NCBI GenBank assembly: GCA_041859875.1
Contig: JBFLFY010000006.1
Location: 1-64,000 of the forward strand
DNA from: Thermocaproicibacter sp041859875
GTDB lineage: Bacteria > Bacillota > Clostridia > Oscillospirales > Acutalibacteraceae
Length of the DNA stretch: 64,000 bases
Direction: 5' to 3'
The notes under the pieces were generated by a model. It did no database searches and had not been told where the DNA came from. It saw nothing but the letters and a program-made list of their open reading frames with translations. A program made the translations under genes and the position numbers. Shown piece by piece: positions 15,574 through 23,659 of the stretch (positions within the stretch are counted from its first letter, which is position 1; the number at the start of each line of letters is the position of its first letter).

Positions 15574-16755
15574 TTATTTCAAAAATTCTTTCAGGTGTGA
15601 AGTTCCCTGAATCTTGCGCTCAACGCCGAAATAGTCGAGTATGGTTGCGCCAATGTCGGAGAAAGTCGGCTGTGTGCCGAGGTTCACACCGGCTTTGACG
15701 TGCTTCCCATAAATGACCCACGGAATATATTCACGGGAATGGTCTGTAGAAGGCGTTGCCGGGTCGCAGCCATGGTCGGCGGTAATCATCAGAATATCAT
15801 CGTCGCGCAGGCCGGCAAGAATACGCGGAAGCTGAGTGTCAAAATAAGTCAAAGCCTTCGCATAGCCTTCAACGTCGTTGCGGTGGCCGTAAAGCATATC
15901 AAAATCCACGAGGTTAGTAAAGCACAGGCCGTTAAAATCGCGGCCGAGGTACTCAATCGTGCGCTCGATGCCCTCTGCGTTGCCTTTTGTACGGACAGCT
16001 TCCTTAATGCCTTTGTGGGCAAAAATATCAACAATCTTGCCAACGGAAATCACATCAAAGCCTTTTTCCGAAAGCTGGTCCAGCATGGTAACCTTCGGCG
16101 GAACAAGTGAAAAGTCGTGGCGGTTGGTTGTGCGGGTAAAGTTCGGGTATTCGCCGGTAAACGGGCGGGCAATTACACGGCCCACGCCGTACTTCGGGCC
16201 AGTCAGAATCTCGCGCGCAATTTTGCAGTACTCGTAAAGTTTTTCCACCGGTACGACCGATTCATGTGCGGCAATCTGAAAAACGCTGTCGGCTGAAGTA
16301 TAAACAATCAGTGCACCCGTCTTCATGTGTTCCTGCCCGTAATCCTTAATGACCTCGGTGCCGGAATATGGCTTATTGCACAGCACGCCGCGGCCGGTGC
16401 GCTTTTCAAATTCTTTCAGAATTTCTTCCGGGAAGCCATTCGGAAAAGTCGGCAGTTTCTTTGGTGAGTTAATCCCCGCAATTTCCCAGTGACCAATGGT
16501 GGTATCTTTTCCCTTTGAAATTTCACGCATACGGCCAAAGGAAGCCGCCGGTGCGTCTACCGGTTTTCCACATCCTACGCCGTCAATGTTGAATAGCCCC
16601 AGCTTCTGCATATTTGGCATATTGAAAAAACTACTTTTTGTGCAGGATGCCAGCGTGTTGCTTCCCACATCTCCATAATCTGCGGCGTCGGGCTCTTCTC
16701 CAATACCGACGCTGTCCAGAACAATCAAAAAAACTCGTTTGCTCACAATAGACAA
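15574..16755 (-). CDS. deoB: Phosphopentomutase
   Basis: A 393-residue alkaline-phosphatase-superfamily mutase that interconverts ribose 1-phosphate and ribose 5-phosphate, and the deoxy forms, linking nucleoside salvage to the pentose phosphate pathway. Metal and phosphoryl motifs include VLDSVGIGEEPDAADYGDVGSNTL at the N-terminus (Asp14; Thr after SN), DFDMLYGHRNDVEGYA, and ITADHGCDPATPSTDHSRE near the C-terminus. An AAGGAG-type site precedes the ATG. It stands alone; the usual nucleoside phosphorylase neighbours are absent. Confidence 0.95.
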   Translation of the reverse strand: MSIVSKRVFLIVLDSVGIGEEPDAADYGDVGSNTLASCTKSSFFNMPNMQKLGLFNIDGVGCGKPVDAPAASFGRMREISKGKDTTIGHWEIAGINSPKKLPTFPNGFPEEILKEFEKRTGRGVLCNKPYSGTEVIKDYGQEHMKTGALIVYTSADSVFQIAAHESVVPVEKLYEYCKIAREILTGPKYGVGRVIARPFTGEYPNFTRTTNRHDFSLVPPKVTMLDQLSEKGFDVISVGKIVDIFAHKGIKEAVRTKGNAEGIERTIEYLGRDFNGLCFTNLVDFDMLYGHRNDVEGYAKALTYFDTQLPRILAGLRDDDILMITADHGCDPATPSTDHSREYIPWVIYGKHVKAGVNLGTQPTFSDIGATILDYFGVERKIQGTSHLKEFLK

Positions 16756-17086
16756 CTCCTTTTCACCATTTTTTAATGTTTGAAACCGCTTTCAGAGGCC
16801 GGAAAAGAAAACGGAGAATTCCTTCTCTCCGTTCCTCTTCCGCCCGATACGGCTGCTTCTGCGAAAGGCAGACATTATACCGCCTACTTTTTCGCATCTT
16901 TTAGGTACCCATATCATTATAAATAGTATAACTGATTTTCTGCAAAAGGGTAGGACATCCGTCCCAATCTCAAGAAAATAAACGCGTACAGGAGCCAAAA
17001 AGTAATCTTTTTCATTCCCGTAAAGCTGTATTAAAAATTTTTCCGGGTCTTTTTACCCAACCGCCCTTTTGGAAAGCAAAAGCCAG
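16756..17086. other. Intergenic stretch between proS and deoB
   Basis: No gene is credible here; the 68-codon minus-strand frame has no support. It holds a deoB promoter candidate (16916-16945) and, at 16810-16832, a minus-strand hairpin AACGGAGA ... TCTCCGTT followed by TTCTTTTCC. That hairpin lies between the promoter and the deoB start, so it could attenuate deoB transcription. This is weak evidence. Confidence 0.4.
16916..16945 (-). promoter_or_regulatory. Candidate deoB promoter
   Basis: TTGCAG and TATAAT on the minus strand with an 18-base spacer, about 160 bases upstream of deoB. A second TATAAT at 16874-16879 has no good -35 partner. Confidence 0.4.
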
Positions 17087-18523
17087 TTAATAGGCTTTGC
17101 CCCAATAAAGCATTTTAGCAGCCGGTTTGCCGCAGACCGGGCATACGCCGGAAATCTGCTCCTGCTCAAACGGAATGCAGCGGGAAGAAAGGCCGGCGAC
17201 TTCCTTGATTTTCGCCTCGCAGGCTGCATCTCCACACCACATGGCTTTTACAAGGCCGGGTTTGGTGTCTGCAATTTCTTTCATTTCGTCAAGTGTTTTC
17301 GCTGTGTATGTCATACTCTCACGGCGCTGCAGCGCACGGTCGAACATCTGCTTCCGAACGGTTTCAAGCTGTTCAGTAATGGCTGCTTCCAGGCCTTCAA
17401 GCGGCGTAAACTGTTTTTCACGGTCGGTGCGGCGCACAAGGACGCACTGGTCTTTTGCCATGTCGCGCGGGCCAATCTCAAGGCGAAGCGGAACGCCCTT
17501 CATTTCGTACTGGGCGAATTTCCAGCCAGGCGTCTGGTCAGAGTCATCCAGCTTGACGCGGAACTGCTTCTTCAGGCGGGCTTCCAGCTCTTTTGCTTTT
17601 TCCAGTACACCCGGCTTATGCTGCGCAACCGGCACAATGACAACCTGAACCGGGGCGACAGCCGGCGGCAGAAGGAGGCCGTTGTTGTCCCCGTGGGTCA
17701 TGATAATACCGCCGATAATGCGGGTACTCATGCCCCAGGAAGTCTGGAACGGGTGGCAGATAGAATTGTCGCGGCCCTGGAACGTAACGTTGAAGGCCTT
17801 GGCAAAGCCATCGCCAAAGTAATGGCTTGTACCGGACTGCAGCGCTTTGCCATCGTGCATCATGGCCTCAATGGTGAAAGTTGCTTCCGCACCGGCAAAT
17901 TTTTCACTTTCCGTCTTCTGGCCCTTAATCACCGGCATGGCAAGCTGATTTTCGCAGAAATCGGCGTAAACTTTCAGCATCTGCTTCGTTTCCGCCATGG
18001 CTTCCGCTGCCGTTTCATGCATGGTGTGGCCTTCCTGCCAATGGAACTCCACCGAGCGCAGGAACGGGCGCGTCGTCTTCTCCCAGCGCACAACTGAACA
18101 CCACTGGTTATAAAGTTTCGGCAGGTCGCGGTAAGAATGAATCACGCGGGCATAATGTTCACAAAAGAGCGTTTCGGAGGTTGGGCGCACACACAGCCGT
18201 TCCGGCAGCTTTTCCTCGCCGCCCATCGTCACCCACGCCACTTCCGGCGCAAAACCTTTAATGTGGTCTTTTTCTTTGTTGAGCAGGCTTTCCGGAATAA
18301 ACACCGGCATGGAAACGTTTTCATGGCCAAGCTCTTTAAACTTTTTGTCGAGTATATCGTGGATGTTCTCCCAGATTGCCCAGCCATAAGGCTCTATCAC
18401 CATACAGCCGCGCACGCTGGTATAGTCCATCAGCTCGGCTTTTTTTACAATATCGGTATACCATTGGGCAAAGTCTTCCTCCATCGGAGTGATGGCTTCG
18501 ACCATCTTTTTCTGTTCCGCCAT
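17087..18523 (-). CDS. proS: Prolyl-tRNA synthetase, short archaeal/eukaryal type (ProS type 3)
   Basis: A 478-residue class II synthetase without the bacterial INS editing domain. Motif 2 lies in VVRWEKTTRPFLRSVEFHWQEGHT and motif 3 in GGIIMTHGDNNGL; RPTSETL contacts proline/ATP. The C-terminal tail carries two paired-cysteine elements, CGDAAC and CPVCGK, as expected for the zinc domain of this type. It charges tRNA(Pro). Because INS is missing, mischarged Cys-tRNA(Pro) must be cleared in trans; a YbaK homologue is encoded at 37375-37866. Confidence 0.96.
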   Translation of the reverse strand: MAEQKKMVEAITPMEEDFAQWYTDIVKKAELMDYTSVRGCMVIEPYGWAIWENIHDILDKKFKELGHENVSMPVFIPESLLNKEKDHIKGFAPEVAWVTMGGEEKLPERLCVRPTSETLFCEHYARVIHSYRDLPKLYNQWCSVVRWEKTTRPFLRSVEFHWQEGHTMHETAAEAMAETKQMLKVYADFCENQLAMPVIKGQKTESEKFAGAEATFTIEAMMHDGKALQSGTSHYFGDGFAKAFNVTFQGRDNSICHPFQTSWGMSTRIIGGIIMTHGDNNGLLLPPAVAPVQVVIVPVAQHKPGVLEKAKELEARLKKQFRVKLDDSDQTPGWKFAQYEMKGVPLRLEIGPRDMAKDQCVLVRRTDREKQFTPLEGLEAAITEQLETVRKQMFDRALQRRESMTYTAKTLDEMKEIADTKPGLVKAMWCGDAACEAKIKEVAGLSSRCIPFEQEQISGVCPVCGKPAAKMLYWGKAY

Positions 18524-18614
18524 TTTACTACCCCTTATCCGGCAGTTTCACGCTGCCTTTCTGCTTTCCGGAAACCGCCGGCCACCGAAAAACAGAGTTC
18601 AAAATGCACTCTTT

Positions 18615-18643
18615 ATTATAAAGAATGCGGCGTGCTTTTGCAA
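18615..18643 (-). promoter_or_regulatory. proS promoter
   Basis: TTGCAA and TATAAT with a 17-base spacer on the minus strand, about 90 bases upstream of the proS ATG. No T-box elements are visible in the short leader. Confidence 0.65.
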
Positions 18644-18703
18644 GCCGCGCCGCTATCTTTTTCCCGCAAAAACAGCGGCAGTGTGCTTAGCTGCCGCCAC
18701 AGC

Positions 18704-18734
18704 AAAAATCCGCCCTGCACCGGCACGGCGGATT
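18704..18734 (-). terminator. Intrinsic terminator of acpP
   Basis: On the minus strand AATCCGCC and GGCGGATT pair around a 12-base loop, followed by TTTGC, 15 bases past the acpP stop. A second hairpin (GCGGCAG ... CTGCCGC, 18674-18697) lies just beyond. Confidence 0.7.
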
Positions 18735-18748
18735 AAAATTGCTGAAAC

Positions 18749-18979
18749 TTATTTCTGGTGGTCTTCAATGTACTTTACCAGTTCGCCGACTGTTTTCAGG
18801 TTCTCAACTTCCTCATCCGGAACTTCAATTTCGAACTCGTCTTCAATCGACATCAGCAGGTCGACAACATCCAACGAATCAGCACCCAGATCATCGGCGA
18901 TGTTCGTGTCTGCGGTGATGGAATCTTCCTCTGCATCAAATTGCTCGCTCAGAATTGACTTTACCTTCTCTAAAACCAT
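18749..18979 (-). CDS. acpP: Acyl carrier protein
   Basis: A 76-residue acidic protein when started at ATG 18977-18979, which has an excellent AAGGAGG site; a 12-residue upstream extension of the frame is spurious. The DLGADSLDVVDLLM motif holds the phosphopantetheinylated Ser35. It carries growing acyl chains in fatty-acid synthesis. No fab genes flank it; it is divergent from the aromatic cluster. Confidence 0.96.
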   Translation of the reverse strand: MVLEKVKSILSEQFDAEEDSITADTNIADDLGADSLDVVDLLMSIEDEFEIEVPDEEVENLKTVGELVKYIEDHQK

Positions 18980-19015
18980 GTTTATCCTCCTTAAGATACA
19001 AAAAAACTGGGCCAC

Positions 19016-19184
19016 TTAAAAATAGTATACCTTCTGTGGACAAAACGAGCTACGCCGTGATACAATATCCACAAAAGGAAAAATCCCCCGTGGTTTTCCG
19101 GGGAACCAAGTGCCTATCCACATATTATTAGCATAGTCCCGTTTTGTCAATACGTTTTTTGATTCTTTTTAAGGGGAGAATGCT
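19016..19184. promoter_or_regulatory. acpP-aroEK divergent region with three DnaA-box-like sites
   Basis: Three 9-mers each differ from TTATCCACA by one base: TTGTCCACA on the minus strand (19035-19043), ATATCCACA (19065-19073) and CTATCCACA (19114-19122). A minus-strand TATACT at about 19024-19029 may serve acpP. No recognisable -35/-10 pair for aroEK is seen. Confidence 0.4.
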
Positions 19185-20534
19185 ATGAGCCGAAAAAAAT
19201 TTGCCCTAATCGGTCATCCGGTGGGGCATACCATGTCACCTTTTATCCATTCGCGCCTTTTTGCACTCTGCGGGGAAGACGCTTCCTACGATGTTCTTGA
19301 CCTTCCTCCGGAGGAACTTTCGGGTTCTCTGCCGCGCCTGCGCGAATTTTCGGGCTTCAACGTAACCATTCCCCATAAGCAGGCAATTATTCCTCTTTTG
19401 GATTTCTGTCATGCAAAAGCGGAAGAGTTCGGCTCGGTGAACACCGTGAAAAATGAATCCGGCCGTCTGAAAGGTTTTACAACAGACGGTGAAGGTTTTC
19501 GCCTTGCGCTGGAAGCTGGGGGCGGAAGCCTGTGCGGAAAAGCAGCCGTGCTCGGCGCAGGCGGAGCCGCCAGAGCCATTGCGTTCGAACTGGCGCACGC
19601 GGGCGCCGAAGTCACCCTGGCGGCGCGGCCGCACAGTGCTGATGCTGCCGCCCGCCTTTGTGCGGACCTGCAGCAAAAAATTCCAGGGGCAAAAGCCGGG
19701 CACTGCTTAATTTCCGACCTGCACGGCCCGTTGGATCTGCTGGTAAACGCCACGCCCGCCGGAATGTACCCGCACACAGATTCCTGCGCCGCAGAAGAAG
19801 AGCTGATTGAGCGCTCCGCCTGTGTATTCGACGCCGTTTACAACCCCGGCCGCACAAAGCTGCTTGCCCTTGCGGAAAAGCATGGGAAAAAAGCCATCGG
19901 CGGCATTGGAATGCTCGTCTGCCAGGCTGCAGCTGCGGAAACCATCTGGTTCGGCGTGCATTTTTCCTCCAAAAGCCTTGCAGAACTGAGCCGTGAAACA
20001 GCCTTTGAAATGAAAAAGAAATTTGGGAATATCATTCTCTGCGGCTTCATGGGCTGCGGAAAAACGACCTGCGGCCGCCTTCTTGCCCAAAAAACAGGGC
20101 GGCAGTTTCTCGACCTTGACGAATACATCGAGCAAAAAGCTGGAATGCCCGTCGCGCGCATTTTTGCAGAACAGGGCGAACCTGCCTTCCGCAGCATGGA
20201 GCGGCAGGCTGTGCAGGAACTTTCGCTTTCCGGCGGAATGGTCATTGCTGCGGGCGGCGGCACCCTTTTACGAAAAGAAAATGCCGAGGATTTTCGGGCA
20301 AACGGAGTTGTCATTTTTCTGGATGCCTCTCTGAAAACCGTGCGGAAGCGCCTCCGGGATGATACCGCGCGGCCGCTGCTTCACCCGGCGGATGGCATTG
20401 ACCGCACGGCGGAACTTTATGAAAGCCGCAGGCCGCTTTACCGGGCTGCGGCAGACCTTGTGCTGAGTGCCGACGGTTCGCCGGAGCAAAATACGGCCGC
20501 TTTGCTGGAAGCAGTAAAACCCGCTGTTGAATGA
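19185..20534 (+). CDS. aroE/aroK: Shikimate dehydrogenase-shikimate kinase fusion (AroE-AroK)
   Basis: A 449-residue bifunctional protein. The N-terminal AroE part (about 1-275) has HPVGHTMSPFIHS, the catalytic Lys in NVTIPHKQ, the NADP loop GAGGAARA and NATPAGM. The C-terminal AroK part (about 282-449) begins with the P-loop GFMGCGKTT (287-295) and has LDEYIE, GEPAFRSMERQ, AAGGGTLL and the RPLL lid. The two steps are consecutive: 3-dehydroshikimate to shikimate to shikimate 3-phosphate. The junction is continuous with no stop or frameshift. A GGGGAG site precedes the ATG. It heads the aromatic cluster, though aroF has its own promoter. Confidence 0.95.
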   Translation: MSRKKFALIGHPVGHTMSPFIHSRLFALCGEDASYDVLDLPPEELSGSLPRLREFSGFNVTIPHKQAIIPLLDFCHAKAEEFGSVNTVKNESGRLKGFTTDGEGFRLALEAGGGSLCGKAAVLGAGGAARAIAFELAHAGAEVTLAARPHSADAAARLCADLQQKIPGAKAGHCLISDLHGPLDLLVNATPAGMYPHTDSCAAEEELIERSACVFDAVYNPGRTKLLALAEKHGKKAIGGIGMLVCQAAAAETIWFGVHFSSKSLAELSRETAFEMKKKFGNIILCGFMGCGKTTCGRLLAQKTGRQFLDLDEYIEQKAGMPVARIFAEQGEPAFRSMERQAVQELSLSGGMVIAAGGGTLLRKENAEDFRANGVVIFLDASLKTVRKRLRDDTARPLLHPADGIDRTAELYESRRPLYRAAADLVLSADGSPEQNTAALLEAVKPAVE

Positions 20535-20553
20535 AATAAAATTCACACGGTCC

Positions 20554-20588
20554 TTTTTCCGGAGCCTGATTGACAGGTTCCGGAAAAA
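20554..20588. promoter_or_regulatory. Inverted repeat overlapping the aroF -35 box (candidate operator)
   Basis: TTTTTCCGGAGCCTG and CAGGTTCCGGAAAAA form a 15-bp inverted repeat with one G-T pair and a 5-base spacer. The flanks are T then A, the reverse of a usual terminator, and the right half covers the TTGACA at 20570-20575. A protein-binding operator is more likely than a terminator, but the protein is unknown. Confidence 0.5.
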
Positions 20589-20598
20589 CAGATAAACT
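20570..20598 (+). promoter_or_regulatory. aroF promoter
   Basis: TTGACA (perfect) and TAAACT separated by 17 bases, about 87 bases before the aroF ATG. Confidence 0.65.
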
Positions 20599-20684
20599 GT
20601 GTTTTAAGTTTTTGAAAGGCCGTTTGGCCGCGCTTTCTGCGCATTTGTCCAGAGGCTGATTGAGTAGAAGGGATTAGGAAAATT

Positions 20685-21710
20685 ATGATTATTGTAATGA
20701 ATCCGGAATGTTCCAAAAAACAGGCGGAGGAATTTGCCGCACTTCTTGAAAAAGAATACAGCGTAAAAGCGAACATCTGGTTTGGCACGCAAAGCACCGT
20801 TCTGGGCCTGATTGGCGACACCTCGGCCATAGACATCGACTCCATTTCCGCGCAGGACTGCGTGGAGAGCGTGAAGCGCGTGCAGGAACCGTACAAAAAG
20901 GCCAACCGCAAATTTCACCCGGATGACACCGTCATTACCCTGCCGGGCGGGCAGAAAATCGGGGGCGGCGGCCTTACGCTGATTGCCGGGCCGTGCTCCG
21001 TGGAGTCGAAAGCGCAGATCTGCGGCGTGGCAGAGCGTGTAAAAGCAGCCGGCGCACAGTTCCTGCGGGGCGGCGCTTTTAAGCCGCGCACTTCACCCTA
21101 TTCCTTTCAGGGGCTGAAAGCCGAAGGGCTTGACCTTCTGGCCAAAGCAAAAAAAGAAACCGGCCTGCCCATTGTGACGGAAATTATGAGTGAAAAGTAC
21201 ATTGATCTTTTTTTGGAAAAGGGCGTTGATATTTTTCAGGTCGGCGCACGCAATATGCAGAATTTTGAACTGCTGAAAGAACTCGGCCGCATTAACAAGC
21301 CAATTCTGCTGAAGCGCGGCCTTTCCAACACGATTGAAGAACTGCTGATGAGCGCCGAATATATTATGGCCGGCGGCAACGAGCAGGTTATCCTCTGCGA
21401 GCGCGGCATCCGCACGTTTGAAACCTATACCCGCAACACACTGGATATTTCCGCTGTGCCGGTTCTGAAGCGCCTTTCGCACCTGCCGGTTGTGGTTGAC
21501 CCCAGCCATGCTTCCGGCCTTTCGTGGCTTGTGGAGCCGCTGGCGCTCGCCGCCGTTGCCGCCGGGGCGGATGGGCTGATTATTGAAGTCCATAACGACC
21601 CCAAGCACGCGCTTTCCGACGGCGCCCAGTCGCTTACGCCCGACCAGTTTGACCACACTGCCGCCCGTGTGCGGGCCGCGGCATCCGTACTGCGAAAAAA
21701 CGTGGAATAA
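20685..21710 (+). CDS. aroF: 3-deoxy-7-phosphoheptulonate (DAHP) synthase, AroF/KDO8P-like class
   Basis: A 341-residue enzyme with an N-terminal ferredoxin-like regulatory domain (about 1-70) and a TIM barrel. Catalytic-site blocks are LIAGPCSVES, LRGGAFKPRTSPYSFQG, VGARNMQN, LKRGL, CERGIRTFE, VVDPSHASG and EVHNDPKHALSDGAQSL. It condenses phosphoenolpyruvate with erythrose 4-phosphate, the entry step to the shikimate pathway. The N-terminal domain is the allosteric element in the Thermotoga-type enzyme, so feedback by an aromatic amino acid is plausible. tyrA follows after 51 bases. Confidence 0.95.
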   Translation: MIIVMNPECSKKQAEEFAALLEKEYSVKANIWFGTQSTVLGLIGDTSAIDIDSISAQDCVESVKRVQEPYKKANRKFHPDDTVITLPGGQKIGGGGLTLIAGPCSVESKAQICGVAERVKAAGAQFLRGGAFKPRTSPYSFQGLKAEGLDLLAKAKKETGLPIVTEIMSEKYIDLFLEKGVDIFQVGARNMQNFELLKELGRINKPILLKRGLSNTIEELLMSAEYIMAGGNEQVILCERGIRTFETYTRNTLDISAVPVLKRLSHLPVVVDPSHASGLSWLVEPLALAAVAAGADGLIIEVHNDPKHALSDGAQSLTPDQFDHTAARVRAAASVLRKNVE

Positions 21711-21761
21711 GTGCCGCTTTTATGCTATAATAGTGCAAACTGCAAAAGCGGAGGAAGCGTC

Positions 21762-22598
21762 ATGGAACAGAAGATTGTGATTGTAGGGCTTGGCTTGATT
21801 GGCGGTTCGCTTGCCAAAGCCTTTCGAAAATACACCAACTGTGCGGTCACCGGAATGGACCGCAGCCAAAAAGTGCTGGAAGATGCCCTTGCCTGCGGCG
21901 CGGTAGAAAAGGCCGGAACGGAAAGCGACCTGCAAAGTGCAGATGTCGTTTTTCTGTGTCTGTACCCAAAGGTCTGTGTGGAGTTTGTTCAAAGCCATCT
22001 TTCCGTCCTCGGCCCCGGCACACTTGTAGCAGACACCTGTGGCATTAAGTCGTGGCTCTGCCCGCGCATGGTAAAGCTCGCACAGGAAGGCGGTTTCACG
22101 TTCGTCGGCGCGCATCCCATGGCCGGAAAAGAGAAAAACGGTTTTGCTTCCAGCGAAGCAGGCCTGTTTCAGGGAGCCAGCTTTCTTCTTGTGCCGTGCG
22201 GCGCACCCCGGGAAGCCGTGGACAAGCTGAAAGCCCTTGCGCCGGAGCTTGGCTTTGCCCGCACTGTGGAAACCACACCGGAGGAACATGACCGTATGAT
22301 AGCATTCACAAGCCAGCTGCCGCACGTTCTGGCCTGCTCCTATGTGATGAGCCCCCAGTGCCCGAAGCACGAGGGCTTTTCCGCCGGAAGCTACCGCGAT
22401 GTTTCCCGCGTGGCAAACATCAACGAAACCATGTGGACCGAGCTTTTCCTCGAAAACCGCGAAGCGCTGGTGCAGGAGCTTGACACCCTGACGGGCCATA
22501 TCAATGAAATACGAAACGCCATCGACGCACGGGATGCCGACACGCTCCGCGCCCTGCTGCGCCGTGGAAGACTTGTAAAAGAAGGGCTTGGTGAATAA
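21762..22598 (+). CDS. tyrA: Prephenate dehydrogenase
   Basis: A 278-residue NAD(P)-dependent enzyme that converts prephenate to 4-hydroxyphenylpyruvate on the tyrosine branch. The Rossmann loop GLGLIGGSLAK lies at the N-terminus; VGAHPMAGKEKNGF and TSQLPHVLA hold the usual catalytic and substrate histidines. I start at ATG 21762 with GGAGG upstream; the open frame extends upstream from a weak start. There is no C-terminal ACT domain. Its stop overlaps the aroB start (TAATG), indicating translational coupling. Confidence 0.94.
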   Translation: MEQKIVIVGLGLIGGSLAKAFRKYTNCAVTGMDRSQKVLEDALACGAVEKAGTESDLQSADVVFLCLYPKVCVEFVQSHLSVLGPGTLVADTCGIKSWLCPRMVKLAQEGGFTFVGAHPMAGKEKNGFASSEAGLFQGASFLLVPCGAPREAVDKLKALAPELGFARTVETTPEEHDRMIAFTSQLPHVLACSYVMSPQCPKHEGFSAGSYRDVSRVANINETMWTELFLENREALVQELDTLTGHINEIRNAIDARDADTLRALLRRGRLVKEGLGE

Positions 22599-23659
22599 TG
22601 GAACTTACCGTTCACACATCGGTTCCCTACCAAATATTGATTGAACGCGGTTGCCGCTGCCATGCAGGCGAATATGCCGCAAAACTGTTCGGGCAGGGAA
22701 GCCGCGCCATGATTATTTCCGATTCAAACACCGCGCCGCTGTACAGGGATACTGTGGGCGAATCGTTCCGCAAAGCCGGTTTTTCCGTCCGTACTTTTAC
22801 CTTTCCGGCAGGCGAAACCAGCAAGCGCTTTTCCACGATTGAAAAAATGTACGGCGCCTTTGCCGAAAGCGGCCTCACCCGCAGCGACTTTGCTGTGGCG
22901 CTGGGCGGCGGCGTTACCGGCGACATGACCGGGTTTGCCTCGGCGACATGGCTGCGCGGAATTCCGTTCGTGCAGATGCCGACCTCCCTTCTCGCGCAGA
23001 TTGATTCTTCCATCGGCGGCAAGACGGGCGTAGATATTCCGGAAGGCAAAAACCTTGTGGGCGCGTTCCATCAGCCTGCATTAGTCCTGATTGACCCTGA
23101 CACGCTCCAAACGCTTCCGCCGCACTTTTTCGCAGACGGGATGGGCGAAGCCATTAAGCACGGATGCATTAAAAGCCGCGCCTTGTTTGACAAAATCCGC
23201 GATACCGATGTTCGGGATGACATGGAAAACTTTCTCGCCGCAAACCTGAACATCAAGCGCGCCGCCGTGGAGCAGGATGAATTCGACAACGGCGAGCGGA
23301 TGCTTCTGAATTTCGGTCACACGTTCGGCCATGCGCTGGAAAAACTGCATCATTTTCAGAACCTTTCCCACGGGGAAGCCGTCGGCATCGGCATGGTGAT
23401 GATGGTGAAATGCGGTGAAAAAGCCTGCCTGACTAAGCCCGGCACGGCAGACGAGATTCTTTCGGTTCTGCAGAAATACGGGATGCCCACGCATGACGGT
23501 GCCGCCGCTGATACCGGCGCGCTGGTTGACACTGCCATGCTCGACAAAAAAGCACGCGGCGGCACAGTAAACCTTGTCATGCTGAAAGAAATCGGCCAAA
23601 GTTTTCTGTACCCTGCCGACAGGCAGAAACTGCTGAAGCTGACGGAGGCTCTGCAATGA
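22598..23659 (+). CDS. aroB: 3-dehydroquinate synthase
   Basis: A 353-residue NAD- and metal-dependent enzyme turning DAHP into 3-dehydroquinate. Present are ALGGGVTGDMTGFAS (nucleotide), PTSLLAQIDSSIGGKTGVD, GEAIKHG, and the metal-binding NFGHTFGHALE. Length is normal. The start overlaps the tyrA stop by one base and its end overlaps aroA by four, so these genes are coupled. Confidence 0.97.
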   Translation: MELTVHTSVPYQILIERGCRCHAGEYAAKLFGQGSRAMIISDSNTAPLYRDTVGESFRKAGFSVRTFTFPAGETSKRFSTIEKMYGAFAESGLTRSDFAVALGGGVTGDMTGFASATWLRGIPFVQMPTSLLAQIDSSIGGKTGVDIPEGKNLVGAFHQPALVLIDPDTLQTLPPHFFADGMGEAIKHGCIKSRALFDKIRDTDVRDDMENFLAANLNIKRAAVEQDEFDNGERMLLNFGHTFGHALEKLHHFQNLSHGEAVGIGMVMMVKCGEKACLTKPGTADEILSVLQKYGMPTHDGAAADTGALVDTAMLDKKARGGTVNLVMLKEIGQSFLYPADRQKLLKLTEALQ

